Positions 48,013 through 56,276 of a stretch of 64,000 nt of DNA are shown here, piece after piece. The translations under genes were made by a program, and so were the position numbers. The stretch is from Methanobacteriota archaeon (lineage in GTDB: Archaea > Halobacteriota > Methanosarcinia > Methanotrichales > Methanotrichaceae): assembly GCA_029553285.1 (NCBI GenBank), contig JAKPCO010000089.1, positions 1 through 64,000 of the forward strand, in the 5' to 3' direction. The notes under the pieces were generated by a model, which saw nothing but the letters and a program-made list of their open reading frames with translations, did not search any database and was not told the DNA's origin. Numbering within the stretch: position 1 is the first letter of the stretch; the number at the start of each line of letters is the position of its first letter.

Positions 48013-48422
48013 CGCAGTCTCTTCATGGATCCGATCACGCTTATGCCATAGTCCAGGATCGAGGGGTAGATGCCGGGCCCGAACTCCATGTCATACGGGC
48101 TCTGGAAGTTCGGCTCTCTGTAAAGACGCCAGACGCCGCTCAGCACGACCATCGACCTGGGTGTTGCGTTGAATGCGATATCCGCTCCTATATCAACGTC
48201 AGACTCGAATATGTGCTTGTGGGCACCCCTCTGGTCCGCCTCCGCGAAGAGCACAGCCTCTGATGGCCCGCCTGTGCCGGCCGCGCCAGCGCCCACCACG
48301 CTCTGGAGGTCGGATACACCAGGACCAAAGCCGCCAGGCATCATTATGTTCCGCTGCGCGCTGACGCATAAAAGGCCGATCAGGACTGCCACGCAGAAAG
48401 TAAGCAATATTTTGTTTTTCAT
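48009..48422 (-). CDS. Secreted beta/gamma-crystallin-like protein
   Basis: 137 residues. Signal peptide (ILLTFCVAVLIGLLCVSA), a Gly/Ala-rich linker (about 24-53), then two halves of about 40 residues (54-95, 97-137). The second reads 'VWRLYREPNFQ', 'EFGPGIYPSIL', 'DYGISVIGSMKRLR', matching the Greek-key pattern W..Y...N(F/Y)....(D/E)LGPG.Y.S....I..S..... of M-crystallin from Methanosarcina acetivorans ('TWRFYEYINYGG', 'DLGPGEYSSV'). The first half 'EAVLFAEADQRGA' is a weaker copy. Such domains often bind calcium between the halves. GGGTGGTG precedes ATG 48422. Tail-to-tail 4-bp overlap with the permease. Confidence 0.7.
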   Translation of the reverse strand: MKNKILLTFCVAVLIGLLCVSAQRNIMMPGGFGPGVSDLQSVVGAGAAGTGGPSEAVLFAEADQRGAHKHIFESDVDIGADIAFNATPRSMVVLSGVWRLYREPNFQSPYDMEFGPGIYPSILDYGISVIGSMKRLR

Positions 48423-49202
48423 ATTATTATCACCACCCTCTCAAAGAATTTCTTTTTTTATTCCGTCATACATTTTCTGGAGAGATATTGCGATTGAAGG
48501 ATATATTAATATCGTTTGAGTGTTTTGCGGAGAATTTCGAGAAGAAGGATCACCCGGATGGATAAGAACGAACTCTCTCAAAACCCGCATGCGAGCGTAG
48601 AGGCGTGCCAGAATGATGGGATCTTCGATTGCTGGTTTCGACCAGAAACGAGCGGCACAGAAGGCTAAATTCAGGTCATGCTCCCATGTGAAACAGCTGC
48701 CCCAGTCTCCTGGAACAGAGAGTTACACGCTGCAGCTTTAAGGTGCCTTCAAACTCCTGGAGGGTCTCGCCAGGAATGGCAGCTCCACGGGCCCCTCTTC
48801 AGCTCTTGCGACCTCTGCGAAATGAGATTCGATACGATCCGCTTCATCGAAGCCCCCAGACGCACTGAGGCTTTCGACGCCCTCAGAGAATGCCAAAAGC
48901 GTTTGAGGTATTCGATGAACATTTTGCGCGATCCCCCGCATCATCGGATGGGGTCGTGGGGCTGGATCGAACGGGCCCTCGGGAATCAGCATACACTGGC
49001 AATGCCCATCGATCACACAAGGCAGCATGCGGCTCATCTCAATGATATGCATGGATGCGTCTTATACCACCCTTAAGATCTATTCTCACTTATTCTTGGC
49101 AGGCCAAAAATACATGCGATATATGCAGATTCAGTTTCTACTTATAGAATATCAGTTTCTTGACTACTACAATTACCATTATCTATATATATTTTAACAT
49201 CA
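48423..49202. other. 780-bp region, mostly non-coding
   Basis: It holds the crystallin promoter (A+T rich, 48423-48540) and the DUF1699 promoter (TATATATATTTTAAC-like, about 49182-49196). In between are long opposing frames; only the minus-strand frame 48738-49034 has any promoter support. Confidence 0.4.
48738..49034 (-). CDS. Possible small protein, function unknown
   Basis: 98 residues from ATG 49034 (ATG 49052 also open). A GGTATAAGA box at about 49057-49065 on the same strand would start transcription near 49034. The peptide ('MSRMLPCVIDGHCQCMLIPEG', then 'RIPQTLLAFSEGVESLSASGG', 'DEADRIESHFAEVARAEEG') resembles no family I know. A 132-codon frame lies opposite, so this could be chance. 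Confidence 0.25.
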   Translation of the reverse strand, partial: SRMLPCVIDGHCQCMLIPEGPFDPAPRPHPMMRGIAQNVHRIPQTLLAFSEGVESLSASGGFDEADRIESHFAEVARAEEGPVELPFLARPSRSLKAP

Positions 49203-49214
49203 TTGTTTCTAATC

Positions 49215-49622
49215 ATGAGATTAAGGGTTGTGAGCTCTAAGAAGGAGATATCAGACCTGAACCGGAACGAGCAGGTCGTCCATCTCGCATTCAGGGCCTC
49301 CAACATGGACGTCATGAACCTGGTCAGGACGTGCCCGCGACTCAAGGCAGTTCAGATTCCTCCATCTTACTATCAGACGATGTCGAAGGCAGCGCAGCAG
49401 TTCCTGGAGCTTCAGGGGATAGAGATACTCAAGGGAGACGTCTGGGGACATCGCAAGGACATAGACGAGTACTACTCAGTGAGCGAGAAGGTCATAGATC
49501 GAATAGCCTCGCTCATGGCTGAAGGCTACAGCATCGATGAGACCGTGAAAAAGGTGCATCGCGAGACGAAGCTCTCCGAGGACCTCATACGCTATCTCCT
49601 GAAGGAGCAGGTGATGGCCTGA
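49215..49622 (+). CDS. DUF1699 family protein
   Basis: 135 residues from MRLRVVSSKKEISDL, ATG 49215. A strong TATA-like region is at 49182-49196, so a leaderless mRNA is likely. DUF1699 is found in methanogens, mostly Methanosarcinales. The C-terminal half ('VIDRIASLMAEGYSIDETVKKV', 'LSEDLIRYLLKE') is helical. The function is unknown. Confidence 0.78.
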   Translation: MRLRVVSSKKEISDLNRNEQVVHLAFRASNMDVMNLVRTCPRLKAVQIPPSYYQTMSKAAQQFLELQGIEILKGDVWGHRKDIDEYYSVSEKVIDRIASLMAEGYSIDETVKKVHRETKLSEDLIRYLLKEQVMA

Positions 49623-49667
49623 GCGGCCACCACCATAGTTTTATTTCTTGAAGTGAAATTTCCCCTC

Positions 49668-50159
49668 ATGGAGCTGGAGCGCCTGATCAGGGACTTTCTG
49701 GTGCGATCCCGGCGCGACCTCAGAGCGCAGCTCGAGGCCAAGTATGGTCTGGATCCCGATGAGATCGATGAGATGCTTGATCGCATGATTCACAGGGTCT
49801 ACGGACCCGCGCTCAGCCTCGCAGAGAGCCTGAAGCACGGCCGCGTCGCGCTCTTCGTGGAGCGGGAGGGCTGCCCGGTATGCAGGGATGCCGCGCCAGA
49901 GCTGGAGCGTTTCCTGAAAGACCACCCGGATTTCCGCTGCATCATGCTTGAGTACTCCAAACCAGAGGGTCTCATCTACCACATCCTGCATCAGGAGGAG
50001 AGCGGCAGGCTTCCGCTTGTCGCCCTGATATCGGATGGCACCGTGATGATGCTCGAGACGGGCAGCGCCAGAGCGTTCGCGGAGTACGAGCGCACAGCGA
50101 AATGCGAGGGCCTGTGCGAGGTCAGAGCGCCTGGCAAGTCAGGTGGTCATAGAGTTTAG
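49668..50159 (+). CDS. Thioredoxin-fold-like protein with CPVC motif
   Basis: 163 residues from ATG 49668 (GTG 49653 in frame). An N-terminal helical part ('IRDFLVRSRRDLRAQLEAKYG', 'DEMLDRMIHRV') precedes a thioredoxin-like core: 'VALFVEREGCPVCRDAAPELERFL', 'FRCIMLEYSKPEG', then 'RLPLVALISDGTV' with the cis-Pro-like P. CPVC is a plausible redox site. It sits 12 bp ahead of tpiA, an odd partner. It is not a recognised family to me. Confidence 0.7.
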   Translation: MELERLIRDFLVRSRRDLRAQLEAKYGLDPDEIDEMLDRMIHRVYGPALSLAESLKHGRVALFVEREGCPVCRDAAPELERFLKDHPDFRCIMLEYSKPEGLIYHILHQEESGRLPLVALISDGTVMMLETGSARAFAEYERTAKCEGLCEVRAPGKSGGHRV

Positions 50160-50171
50160 GTGGGAGGGGCT

Positions 50172-50834
50172 TTGACGCTTATAGTTCTTAACTTCAAGAC
50201 CTACAGGGAGGCGACAGGAGATTCGGCTGTCGCCCTATCAAAGATATGTGAGAGCGTGGCATCTGAGTATGGCGTCGATATCGCGGTTGCGCCGCAGGCT
50301 GCTGATATCAGAGCGGTCGCAGCCGCTGTGAGCATACCGGTTTATGCGCAGCACGTCGATGGCGTCGGCTTCGGCAGCTTCACAGGGCATATCACTGCCG
50401 CATCAGTGAAGGCAGCCGGAGCATCAGGCTCTCTCATAAACCATTCGGAGCGCCGGCTCAGGCTTGCTGACATCGAGGCATCTCTCAGGGCATGCAGAGC
50501 AGAGGGTCTCAGGTCTATAATATGCACGAACAACGTCGCAACAACAAGGGCAGCTGCAGCCCTGCGGCCGGATTATGTCGCTGTGGAGCCGCCGGAGCTC
50601 ATAGGCTCCGGGATACCCGTCTCCAGGGCAGATCCTGAGGTCGTCAGGGGCTCTGTCGAGGCTGTAAGAGCGATAGAGAAAGATGTCGGGGTGCTCTGTG
50701 GCGCAGGAATCACTCATGGCGAAGATCTCAGAGCTGCTCTTGAGCTCGGTGCTGTGGGCGTGCTTCTCGCCTCAGGGATCGTGAAGGCTAAGGACCAGCA
50801 TAAGGCGCTCGAGGATCTGGTAACCGGGGTTTGA
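50172..50834 (+). CDS. tpiA: Triosephosphate isomerase
   Basis: 220 residues from TTG 50172 (GTG 50160 also open), with GGTGGGAGGGG upstream. Archaeal short form. 'LIVLNFKTYREATG' (Lys), 'GSLINHSERRLRL' (His), 'YVAVEPPELIGSG' (Glu) and 'GAGITHGEDLRAALELGAVGVLL' are seen. It interconverts DHAP and G3P in glycolysis/gluconeogenesis. Confidence 0.94.
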   Translation: MTLIVLNFKTYREATGDSAVALSKICESVASEYGVDIAVAPQAADIRAVAAAVSIPVYAQHVDGVGFGSFTGHITAASVKAAGASGSLINHSERRLRLADIEASLRACRAEGLRSIICTNNVATTRAAAALRPDYVAVEPPELIGSGIPVSRADPEVVRGSVEAVRAIEKDVGVLCGAGITHGEDLRAALELGAVGVLLASGIVKAKDQHKALEDLVTGV

Positions 50835-50838
50835 GATC

Positions 50839-51111
50839 ATGACCATATGCGTCCGCGTCAGGGTCTCAGGAAGGGTTCAGGGCGTCGGCTACAGGTACTA
50901 CACCACAACCCACGCCAAAGCTCTCGGAGTTAAGGGCTGGATAAGAAACCTCCCCGGCGGTGGCGTTGAGGCTGTGCTTGAGGGGGAGAGGAAGAGCGTA
51001 GGCGAGCTTCTCGGCCTGATGAAATCAGGACCATCTGGCGCGATGGTCTCTGGGATGGAGATCGCGGAGCTCGAGTGCAAGGGCTATGACGATTTCAGGA
51101 TAATCTACTGA
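50839..51111 (+). CDS. acyP: Acylphosphatase
   Basis: 90 residues. 'RVRVSGRVQGVGYRYYT' with the catalytic Arg, and 'GVKGWIRNLPGGGVEAVLEG' with the Asn. Hydrolyses carboxyl-phosphate bonds. It follows tpiA by 4 bp and abuts the ferredoxin gene. Confidence 0.94.
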   Translation: MTICVRVRVSGRVQGVGYRYYTTTHAKALGVKGWIRNLPGGGVEAVLEGERKSVGELLGLMKSGPSGAMVSGMEIAELECKGYDDFRIIY

Positions 51112-51309
51112 ATGCAGGGGTGGAGTCGATTGATCACTGTCAACAGATATGTTTGCGGGTACTGCGGCGCATGTGTCGGCGTCTGCCCTGTCTGCGCCCT
51201 GGAGCTCGTGGAGACCTGGCTCGAGGTCTCTGACGAATGCATAGAGTGCGGCAGGTGCGTAAGGCTCTGCCCGACCGGAGCGCTCAGTCTCGAGGAGGCG
51301 CAGGGATGA
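51112..51309 (+). CDS. 2[4Fe-4S] ferredoxin
   Basis: 65 residues from ATG 51112, or 59 from TTG 51130 with GGTGGAG upstream. Two motifs 'CGYCGACVGVCPVCAL' and 'CIECGRCVRLCPTGAL'. An additional Cys follows the first CP. It overlaps the geranylgeranyl reductase by 4 bp, so it is a likely electron donor for that enzyme. Confidence 0.93.
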   Translation: MQGWSRLITVNRYVCGYCGACVGVCPVCALELVETWLEVSDECIECGRCVRLCPTGALSLEEAQG

Positions 51310-52481
51310 GGTGTGATGTTGTTGTCGTTGGCGCCGGCCCTGGCGGATCGATGGCTGCGAAGACAGCTGCAGAGAGGGGGATGAATGTAGTTCTTCTGGA
51401 GAAGCGGCAGGAGATTGGAGATCCGGTGAGGTGCGCTGAGGGGGTCAGCAAGGCGCGGCTGAGCAGCATGATCAAACCTGATCCCAGATGGATAGCAGCA
51501 GAGGTGAAGGGCGCGCGCCTTTACGCCCCCGACGGCTCGAATGTGGTCATGTCCGAGGACAAGTCCGGGGATGAGGTCGGCTATGTCCTGGAACGCAAGA
51601 TATTCGACCGCGCGCTGGCGATGGATGCGGCCCGTGCGGGCGCGAGGGTGATGGTCAAGACCAGGGCCCTGGATCTGCTCAGGGCAAATGGATCTGTGAA
51701 GGGCATCAGGGCCATGCGTTACGGGGAGATCATTGATATAGAGGCTGATGTGGTCATAGGCGCTGACGGGGTCGAGTCGAAGGTGGGTAGGTGGGCCGGA
51801 ATAGATACTGCGCTCAAACCCGGAGATATAGAGGTCTGCGCGCAGTTCCTGCTCTACGATAAGGGCATAGACGACGAGTACTGCGAGTTCTTCCTGGGAA
51901 ACGAGCTGGCGCCTGGCGGATACGTCTGGTCGTTTCCGAAGGGCGAGCACCTGGCGAACGTGGGCCTTGGAGTGATCGGCTCGAGGTCAGAGCCCGGAGC
52001 GCCGGTGAAGCTCCTGAGGAGGTTTGTTGAGAGAAGAATGCCTGAGGCGAGGATCGTGGAGATGGTCGTCGGCGGCGTCCCGGTCTCGGGACCGATCGAG
52101 AGGACCATCGCGGATGGTGTAATGCTGGTCGGAGACGCTGCGCGCCAGTCGGACCCGATAACAGGTGGGGGCATACTCAACGCGATGCAGGCCGGGATGA
52201 TTGCGGGAGAGGTCGTCGCTGATGCTGTGTCCAGCGGCGATACCGGCGTTGAGGGGCTCATGGCCTATGAGAAGCGCTGGAGGGAGAGCATCGGGAAGCA
52301 GATAGCAAGACATCTTGATCTCAAGGAGTTCTTCATCAGGCTTAGCGATGATGACCTGAACAAGCTCATGCACTCGATCCAGTCTGAGGACGTCTCCAAG
52401 ATGGATCTGAGGGGAATGCTCAGAGTCCTCATCCGCCTGAACCCGAAGATGCTCTGGGAGCTGAGGCATCTTGTGATGTAG
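51306..52481 (+). CDS. Digeranylgeranylglycerophospholipid reductase
   Basis: 391 residues from MRCDVVVVGAGPGGSMAAK; the frame is open 23 codons upstream over the ferredoxin gene. FAD motif 'VVVGAGPGGSMAAKTAAERG' (in parts), 'DPVRCAEGVSK', 'GADGVESKVGRWAG' and 'LVGDAARQSDPITGGGILNAM' (in parts) define the geranylgeranyl reductase family, which saturates the isoprenoid chains of archaeal membrane lipids. It starts in the ferredoxin stop (ATGA). Confidence 0.93.
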   Translation: MRCDVVVVGAGPGGSMAAKTAAERGMNVVLLEKRQEIGDPVRCAEGVSKARLSSMIKPDPRWIAAEVKGARLYAPDGSNVVMSEDKSGDEVGYVLERKIFDRALAMDAARAGARVMVKTRALDLLRANGSVKGIRAMRYGEIIDIEADVVIGADGVESKVGRWAGIDTALKPGDIEVCAQFLLYDKGIDDEYCEFFLGNELAPGGYVWSFPKGEHLANVGLGVIGSRSEPGAPVKLLRRFVERRMPEARIVEMVVGGVPVSGPIERTIADGVMLVGDAARQSDPITGGGILNAMQAGMIAGEVVADAVSSGDTGVEGLMAYEKRWRESIGKQIARHLDLKEFFIRLSDDDLNKLMHSIQSEDVSKMDLRGMLRVLIRLNPKMLWELRHLVM

Positions 52482-52592
52482 ATCAGGCGCAACTCCATCA
52501 TGGAGGGCCGCACATGGGTAATGCGAACCTCAGCTCTCCTGCTGCAGATGCTGCTCCTCTGCGTGTTATCTCTCCGTTGAACTGCGCGGAGA

Positions 52593-53057
52593 TCAGCCCA
52601 GCACCCTTGCGGAGATGATCACCACGTCCTCAATGGGCCTGTCATCTGCGTCGGTCCTGACGCTCCCTATTTTATCGACCACATCCATTCCCTCGACGAC
52701 CTTCCCGAAGACGGGGTGCATTCTGTCCAGGTAGTTGTTGTTCACCAGGTTGATGAAGAACTGGCTTCCACCGGTGTTCGGCCCCGCGTTCGCCATGGCC
52801 ACTGTCCCGCGGTCGTTCCTGTTGTGCCCGGAGAACTCATCAGGGATTGTGTAACCAGGACCGCCATAGCCCGTGCCTGTCGGGTCTCCTGTCTGCACCA
52901 TGAACCCTGCAATCACCCTGTGGAATATCACGCCATCGTAGAAACCACGCTCAACCAGCTTCAGAAAGTTTCCAGCTGTTATGGGCATGTCATCGTAAAG
53001 CTCAATCACAACATCCCCCATGGATGTCTTCAAAAGCACCCTGCGATTACCGGCCAT
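52593..53057 (-). CDS. Peptidyl-prolyl cis-trans isomerase (cyclophilin)
   Basis: 154 residues. 'FYDGVIFHRVIAGFMVQTGDP', 'GTVAMANAGPNTGGSQFFINL' (in parts) and 'VFGKVVEGMDVV' with the active-site Arg, Phe and Gln. Cytosolic, no signal. Stands alone after a spacer of about 110 bp. Confidence 0.94.
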   Translation of the reverse strand: MAGNRRVLLKTSMGDVVIELYDDMPITAGNFLKLVERGFYDGVIFHRVIAGFMVQTGDPTGTGYGGPGYTIPDEFSGHNRNDRGTVAMANAGPNTGGSQFFINLVNNNYLDRMHPVFGKVVEGMDVVDKIGSVRTDADDRPIEDVVIISARVLG

Positions 53058-53110
53058 GGGTTTTGGTATGAGGATATGAAATATAAAAGTGATGCGTGGA
53101 GTAAAGCCAG

Positions 53111-53182
53111 TGCGGCTGCCGGGATTCGAACCCGGGTTACGAGCTTGGGAAGCTCATGTCATAACCACTGGACCACAGCCGC
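53111..53182 (-). tRNA. tRNA-Gly(CCC)
   Basis: Acceptor GCGGCTG / CAGCCGC, D arm GTCC...TGAC, anticodon stem TGAGC / GCTCG with loop TTCCCAA (anticodon CCC), T arm CCGGG-TTCGAAT-CCCGG, discriminator A. No intron, CCA not encoded. A MITE-like element lies 86 bp upstream. Confidence 0.93.
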
Positions 53183-53267
53183 ACAGTGGAGTAAAATGCG
53201 CGAGAGCTATTAAATCTTGTGCCTCGCATTCATGTGAATGACGTGGGCGATGCACAGATGTTCCCAA

Positions 53268-53391
53268 CGCTCTTATCCATATGATAACTTGCCCGTAGAA
53301 GCACTGGTCCTGCCATGCATTCTTGGTGAATGAATAAGTGCGTTCAGCAACCACACTGCACTACCTGCAAGTTGCCAAACACATAAGAGCG
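53268..53391 (-). mobile_element. MITE-like element, copy E
   Basis: 124 bp, ends CGCTCTTATCC and ACATAAGAGCG, flanked by GTTCCCAA (53260-53267) and GTTCTCAA (53392-53399), 7 of 8 identical. The centre (cactggtcctgccatgcat, gtgaatgaataagtgcg) matches copy B. Confidence 0.78.
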
Positions 53392-53721
53392 GTTCTCAAC
53401 ATCCTGTATCACCGAGATCCAGGCCGGGCATTTTGAAGAGATCTGGCCGAACTGGAGCCCCCTGACCGAACTCTTCGTGAGACCAGCGGAATCGAATCGT
53501 GTGCTCGACGGATCTGATGATCTGGCAAGGAGGTTGCGGGCCTGTTGGGTGGAGGACTGCCCCGGCCCGCCGCTGTTAAAACCTGTTGCCTCCACGGATA
53601 CGTTTTCGTAATATTATTTAAAGATTTCGTAACAAGGAGTCTCAGTCCGATGGGGATATGTCGACGCGTTCCGGCGAAACTATATCACCCTGCAGGTTGA
53701 TGTGCATATGGAGGAGTTCCT
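53392..53721. other. 330-bp gap before the second beta-helix gene
   Basis: No gene. An A+T-rich box 'AATATTATTTAAAG' (about 53610-53623) is a probable TATA element; a GGAGGAG ribosome-binding site sits before 53722. Confidence 0.4.
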
Positions 53722-55782
53722 GTGAGTCTGTGGCGGGCTGTACTGATGGTGTCTATGATTGTCTTAATAGTATCAGCATCCAGCGCCAGGACTCTTGTCG
53801 TGGACCAGCAGAAGACCGGAGCGATCAGAAGCGTGAACGCGGCGATCGCAAATGCGCAGAACGGTGACGAGATACTTGTCATGAAGGGGTACTACAGGGA
53901 GAGCGTGGAGATCAACAAGCTGGTATCCATAAAAGGATATGGCGCCACCATCGACGGCATGGGTCGCACCACATTCAGGATGGTATCCCACGGGAGCAGC
54001 ATATCCAACCTGACGATCGTCGGGAGCGGCAGGGATCCAGCAGTTGTGATTGAGGGATACGCATCCGTGACCGGCTGCAACATCAAAAACATCTCCACGG
54101 GAATCGCAGCATACGGAGGAGTGATATCGAACAACACCATCTCAGCCACCGCATACGGGATAAGGCTGAACGGCTCCGCGATCGTCGAGAATAACAGGAT
54201 ATCAGGACCGCTGGGAGCCGGCATAGAGGTGAGATGCAACGATTCCATGATCTCCGGCAACACTGTGACCTCTGCGGGAAATGCGATGGATGTGACAGGA
54301 CACAACAACACCATTGTTCTCAACAATCTCTTTTCATCGAACATAGGCATACGCCTGAAGTCGGCGAAGAGCAACATGATAACGAACAACACCTGCAAGG
54401 GCAACAGGATCGCTGGAGTCTATCTGGAGGACTCTGAGAAGAACAGCATATCATCGAACAGGCTACTCCTCAACGGCAACGGTCTCCTGATGAAATCCTC
54501 ATCTGGGAACATGATAACTGGTAATATCGTGGAGAAGAACGAGTACGGGATATCGATGAAGGGCTCGGGCGGCAACCTGCTGAGGGAAAACACGCTGAGC
54601 TCCAACAGATACAACCTGAGAATAGAGGCCGGCAACCTCGGCGATCTCAGGCTCATATCGGACCCCAGGGCCAGGATGGATGACAACTCCTTCAACCAGA
54701 GCATTGACGAATCGAACAGGATAGATGGCAGGCCGGTTCTTTATCTGGTCGGTGCCCGCAACGTTTCTGTAGACAAGAGCTACGGGTTCATAGGTCTCAT
54801 AGACTGCGAGAATATCACTGTGAGAAACCAGATCATATCGAACAGCAGCGCAGCCATCATGCTTGTTGGTGTCATAAACTCCAGAATCTCGGACTGCATG
54901 CTCTCCAGAAGCGAGATAGGAATGTCGATACTGGACTCAGGAGACTGTATGGTGGAGAACACAACCGCAGAGGCATGCGAGATCGGCTTCTGGTTCGGTC
55001 GCTCGCAGGATATTCTTGTGAGAAGGAGCGCGGCGCTGGACTGCAGGGAGAGCGGATTCAGGCTGGAGGGCGACAGGAGGTCAAGGATAACAGATTCCAG
55101 GGCAGAGAACTGCACTGCAGGGATGCATCTGCTTGATGCCCTCTCCTCTGAGATCTCTCGCTCGAGGATCCTGTCGAACAGAGATGATGGAATAAGGCTT
55201 GTGAGGTCGCACAGATCAACAGTGAATGAGAATGAGGTGACGGGAAACAGCAACGGCATAGCGATCTCAGGCTCAAATCAGTGCGTTCTCGCGATGAACA
55301 ACGCGAGCGACAACGCTATCGGAATGAGGATCGAGCAGCTCTCCGGAGGATCTGCGGTTGACAATACCGCCCTCCGGAACAGGGAGGGGATCTTCGTGAA
55401 CGGGGTGCGCGGATTCCAGTTCATCGGCAACAACATCAGCATGAACGAGAGGTTCGGCATGCGAATTGGAAGCAGCTCAGGATGCAACATAAGCGATAAC
55501 AGGTTCGTGGGCAACGGCATGGTCGGCCTGAGCCTGACCGACTGCAGCGATAACAGAATCTATCATAACAGCTTCATCGATAACGGTTCCATCTTCGGAC
55601 AGAACGCTGTGGACAACGGGAGCAACCTCTGGGACATGGGGCCGGTCATCGGCGGAAACTACTGGTCGGATCACCAGGTGAGTGGAAACCCCGGAGACTC
55701 CCCGAAGAGCGTGCCATCGAGGGGCGTGGACCGCTATCCATTCGGGAGGGATAACGGATGGAGATCAGCCGATCTCTCCTGA
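53722..55782 (+). CDS. Secreted NosD-type right-handed beta-helix protein
   Basis: 686 residues from GTG 53722, GGAGGAG upstream. Signal peptide (VLMVSMIVLIVSASSA). 'AIANAQNGDEILVMKGYYRES' opens a long series of about 25 helix rungs (patterns such as 'ITGNIVEKNEYGISM', 'ENNRISG', 'SLTDCSDNRIYHNSF'), ending with 'LWDMGPVIGGNYWSDH'. Carbohydrate-binding or surface role; the copper-enzyme maturation seen for NosD is not implied. It is the second protein of this kind in the window (see 212-2935). Confidence 0.85.
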   Translation: MSLWRAVLMVSMIVLIVSASSARTLVVDQQKTGAIRSVNAAIANAQNGDEILVMKGYYRESVEINKLVSIKGYGATIDGMGRTTFRMVSHGSSISNLTIVGSGRDPAVVIEGYASVTGCNIKNISTGIAAYGGVISNNTISATAYGIRLNGSAIVENNRISGPLGAGIEVRCNDSMISGNTVTSAGNAMDVTGHNNTIVLNNLFSSNIGIRLKSAKSNMITNNTCKGNRIAGVYLEDSEKNSISSNRLLLNGNGLLMKSSSGNMITGNIVEKNEYGISMKGSGGNLLRENTLSSNRYNLRIEAGNLGDLRLISDPRARMDDNSFNQSIDESNRIDGRPVLYLVGARNVSVDKSYGFIGLIDCENITVRNQIISNSSAAIMLVGVINSRISDCMLSRSEIGMSILDSGDCMVENTTAEACEIGFWFGRSQDILVRRSAALDCRESGFRLEGDRRSRITDSRAENCTAGMHLLDALSSEISRSRILSNRDDGIRLVRSHRSTVNENEVTGNSNGIAISGSNQCVLAMNNASDNAIGMRIEQLSGGSAVDNTALRNREGIFVNGVRGFQFIGNNISMNERFGMRIGSSSGCNISDNRFVGNGMVGLSLTDCSDNRIYHNSFIDNGSIFGQNAVDNGSNLWDMGPVIGGNYWSDHQVSGNPGDSPKSVPSRGVDRYPFGRDNGWRSADLS

Positions 55783-55808
55783 GAGGTTCACCTCAGGCAG
55801 GAGAAAGC

Positions 55809-56276
55809 ATGTGCCAGGAGATGGATCCGATAGATATCGCGCTGCTCAGGGCCTCGCAGGATGGGATACCAATCGTCCCCCATCCATTCAGAGAGCTCGG
55901 AGAGAGGCTCGGGCTCGATGAGGAGACTGTGATATCAAGGCTCAGAGCTCTTCGCGAATCCGGAGTTGTGAGAAGGTTCGCGGCCACCATAGGCCACAGG
56001 GCGCTCGGGATAGTCGCGAACGCGATGATCGTCTGGAAGGTCGAGGGTGACATCGAAAGGGCTGGAGGCATAATGGCCTCCTTCGAGGAGGTCACCCACT
56101 GCTACCAGAGGGCAACATGCGATGAGTGGCCCTACAACCTCTACACTGTCGTCCACTCGAGGAGCAGGGAGGAGTGCGAGGAGATCGCATCCAGAATATC
56201 CGAGGCCACCGGCGTGAGGGAGTACAGAATACTCTTCAGCGAGAGGGAGTACAAGAAGACGAGCGCGAGGATATGA
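55809..56276 (+). CDS. Siroheme decarboxylase subunit, AhbB/NirDL-like (Lrp/AsnC-type)
   Basis: 155 residues from MCQEMDPIDIALLRASQDG, with AGGAGAAAG upstream. An N-terminal helix-turn-helix ('FRELGERLGLDEETVISRLRAL') and an AsnC-like domain ('RRFAATIGHRALGIVANAM', 'HCYQRATCDEWPYNLYTV') fit the AhbA/AhbB/NirD/L/G/H family, which decarboxylates siroheme towards heme. It heads a tetrapyrrole operon, which supports enzyme rather than regulator. The usual second subunit is not in the window. Overlaps the next gene by 4 bp. Confidence 0.85.
   Translation: MCQEMDPIDIALLRASQDGIPIVPHPFRELGERLGLDEETVISRLRALRESGVVRRFAATIGHRALGIVANAMIVWKVEGDIERAGGIMASFEEVTHCYQRATCDEWPYNLYTVVHSRSREECEEIASRISEATGVREYRILFSEREYKKTSARI

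Noticed and set aside
53344-53595. 83-codon minus-strand frame beside copy E
   Set aside because: Its last part is inside the MITE copy and no homology is seen.
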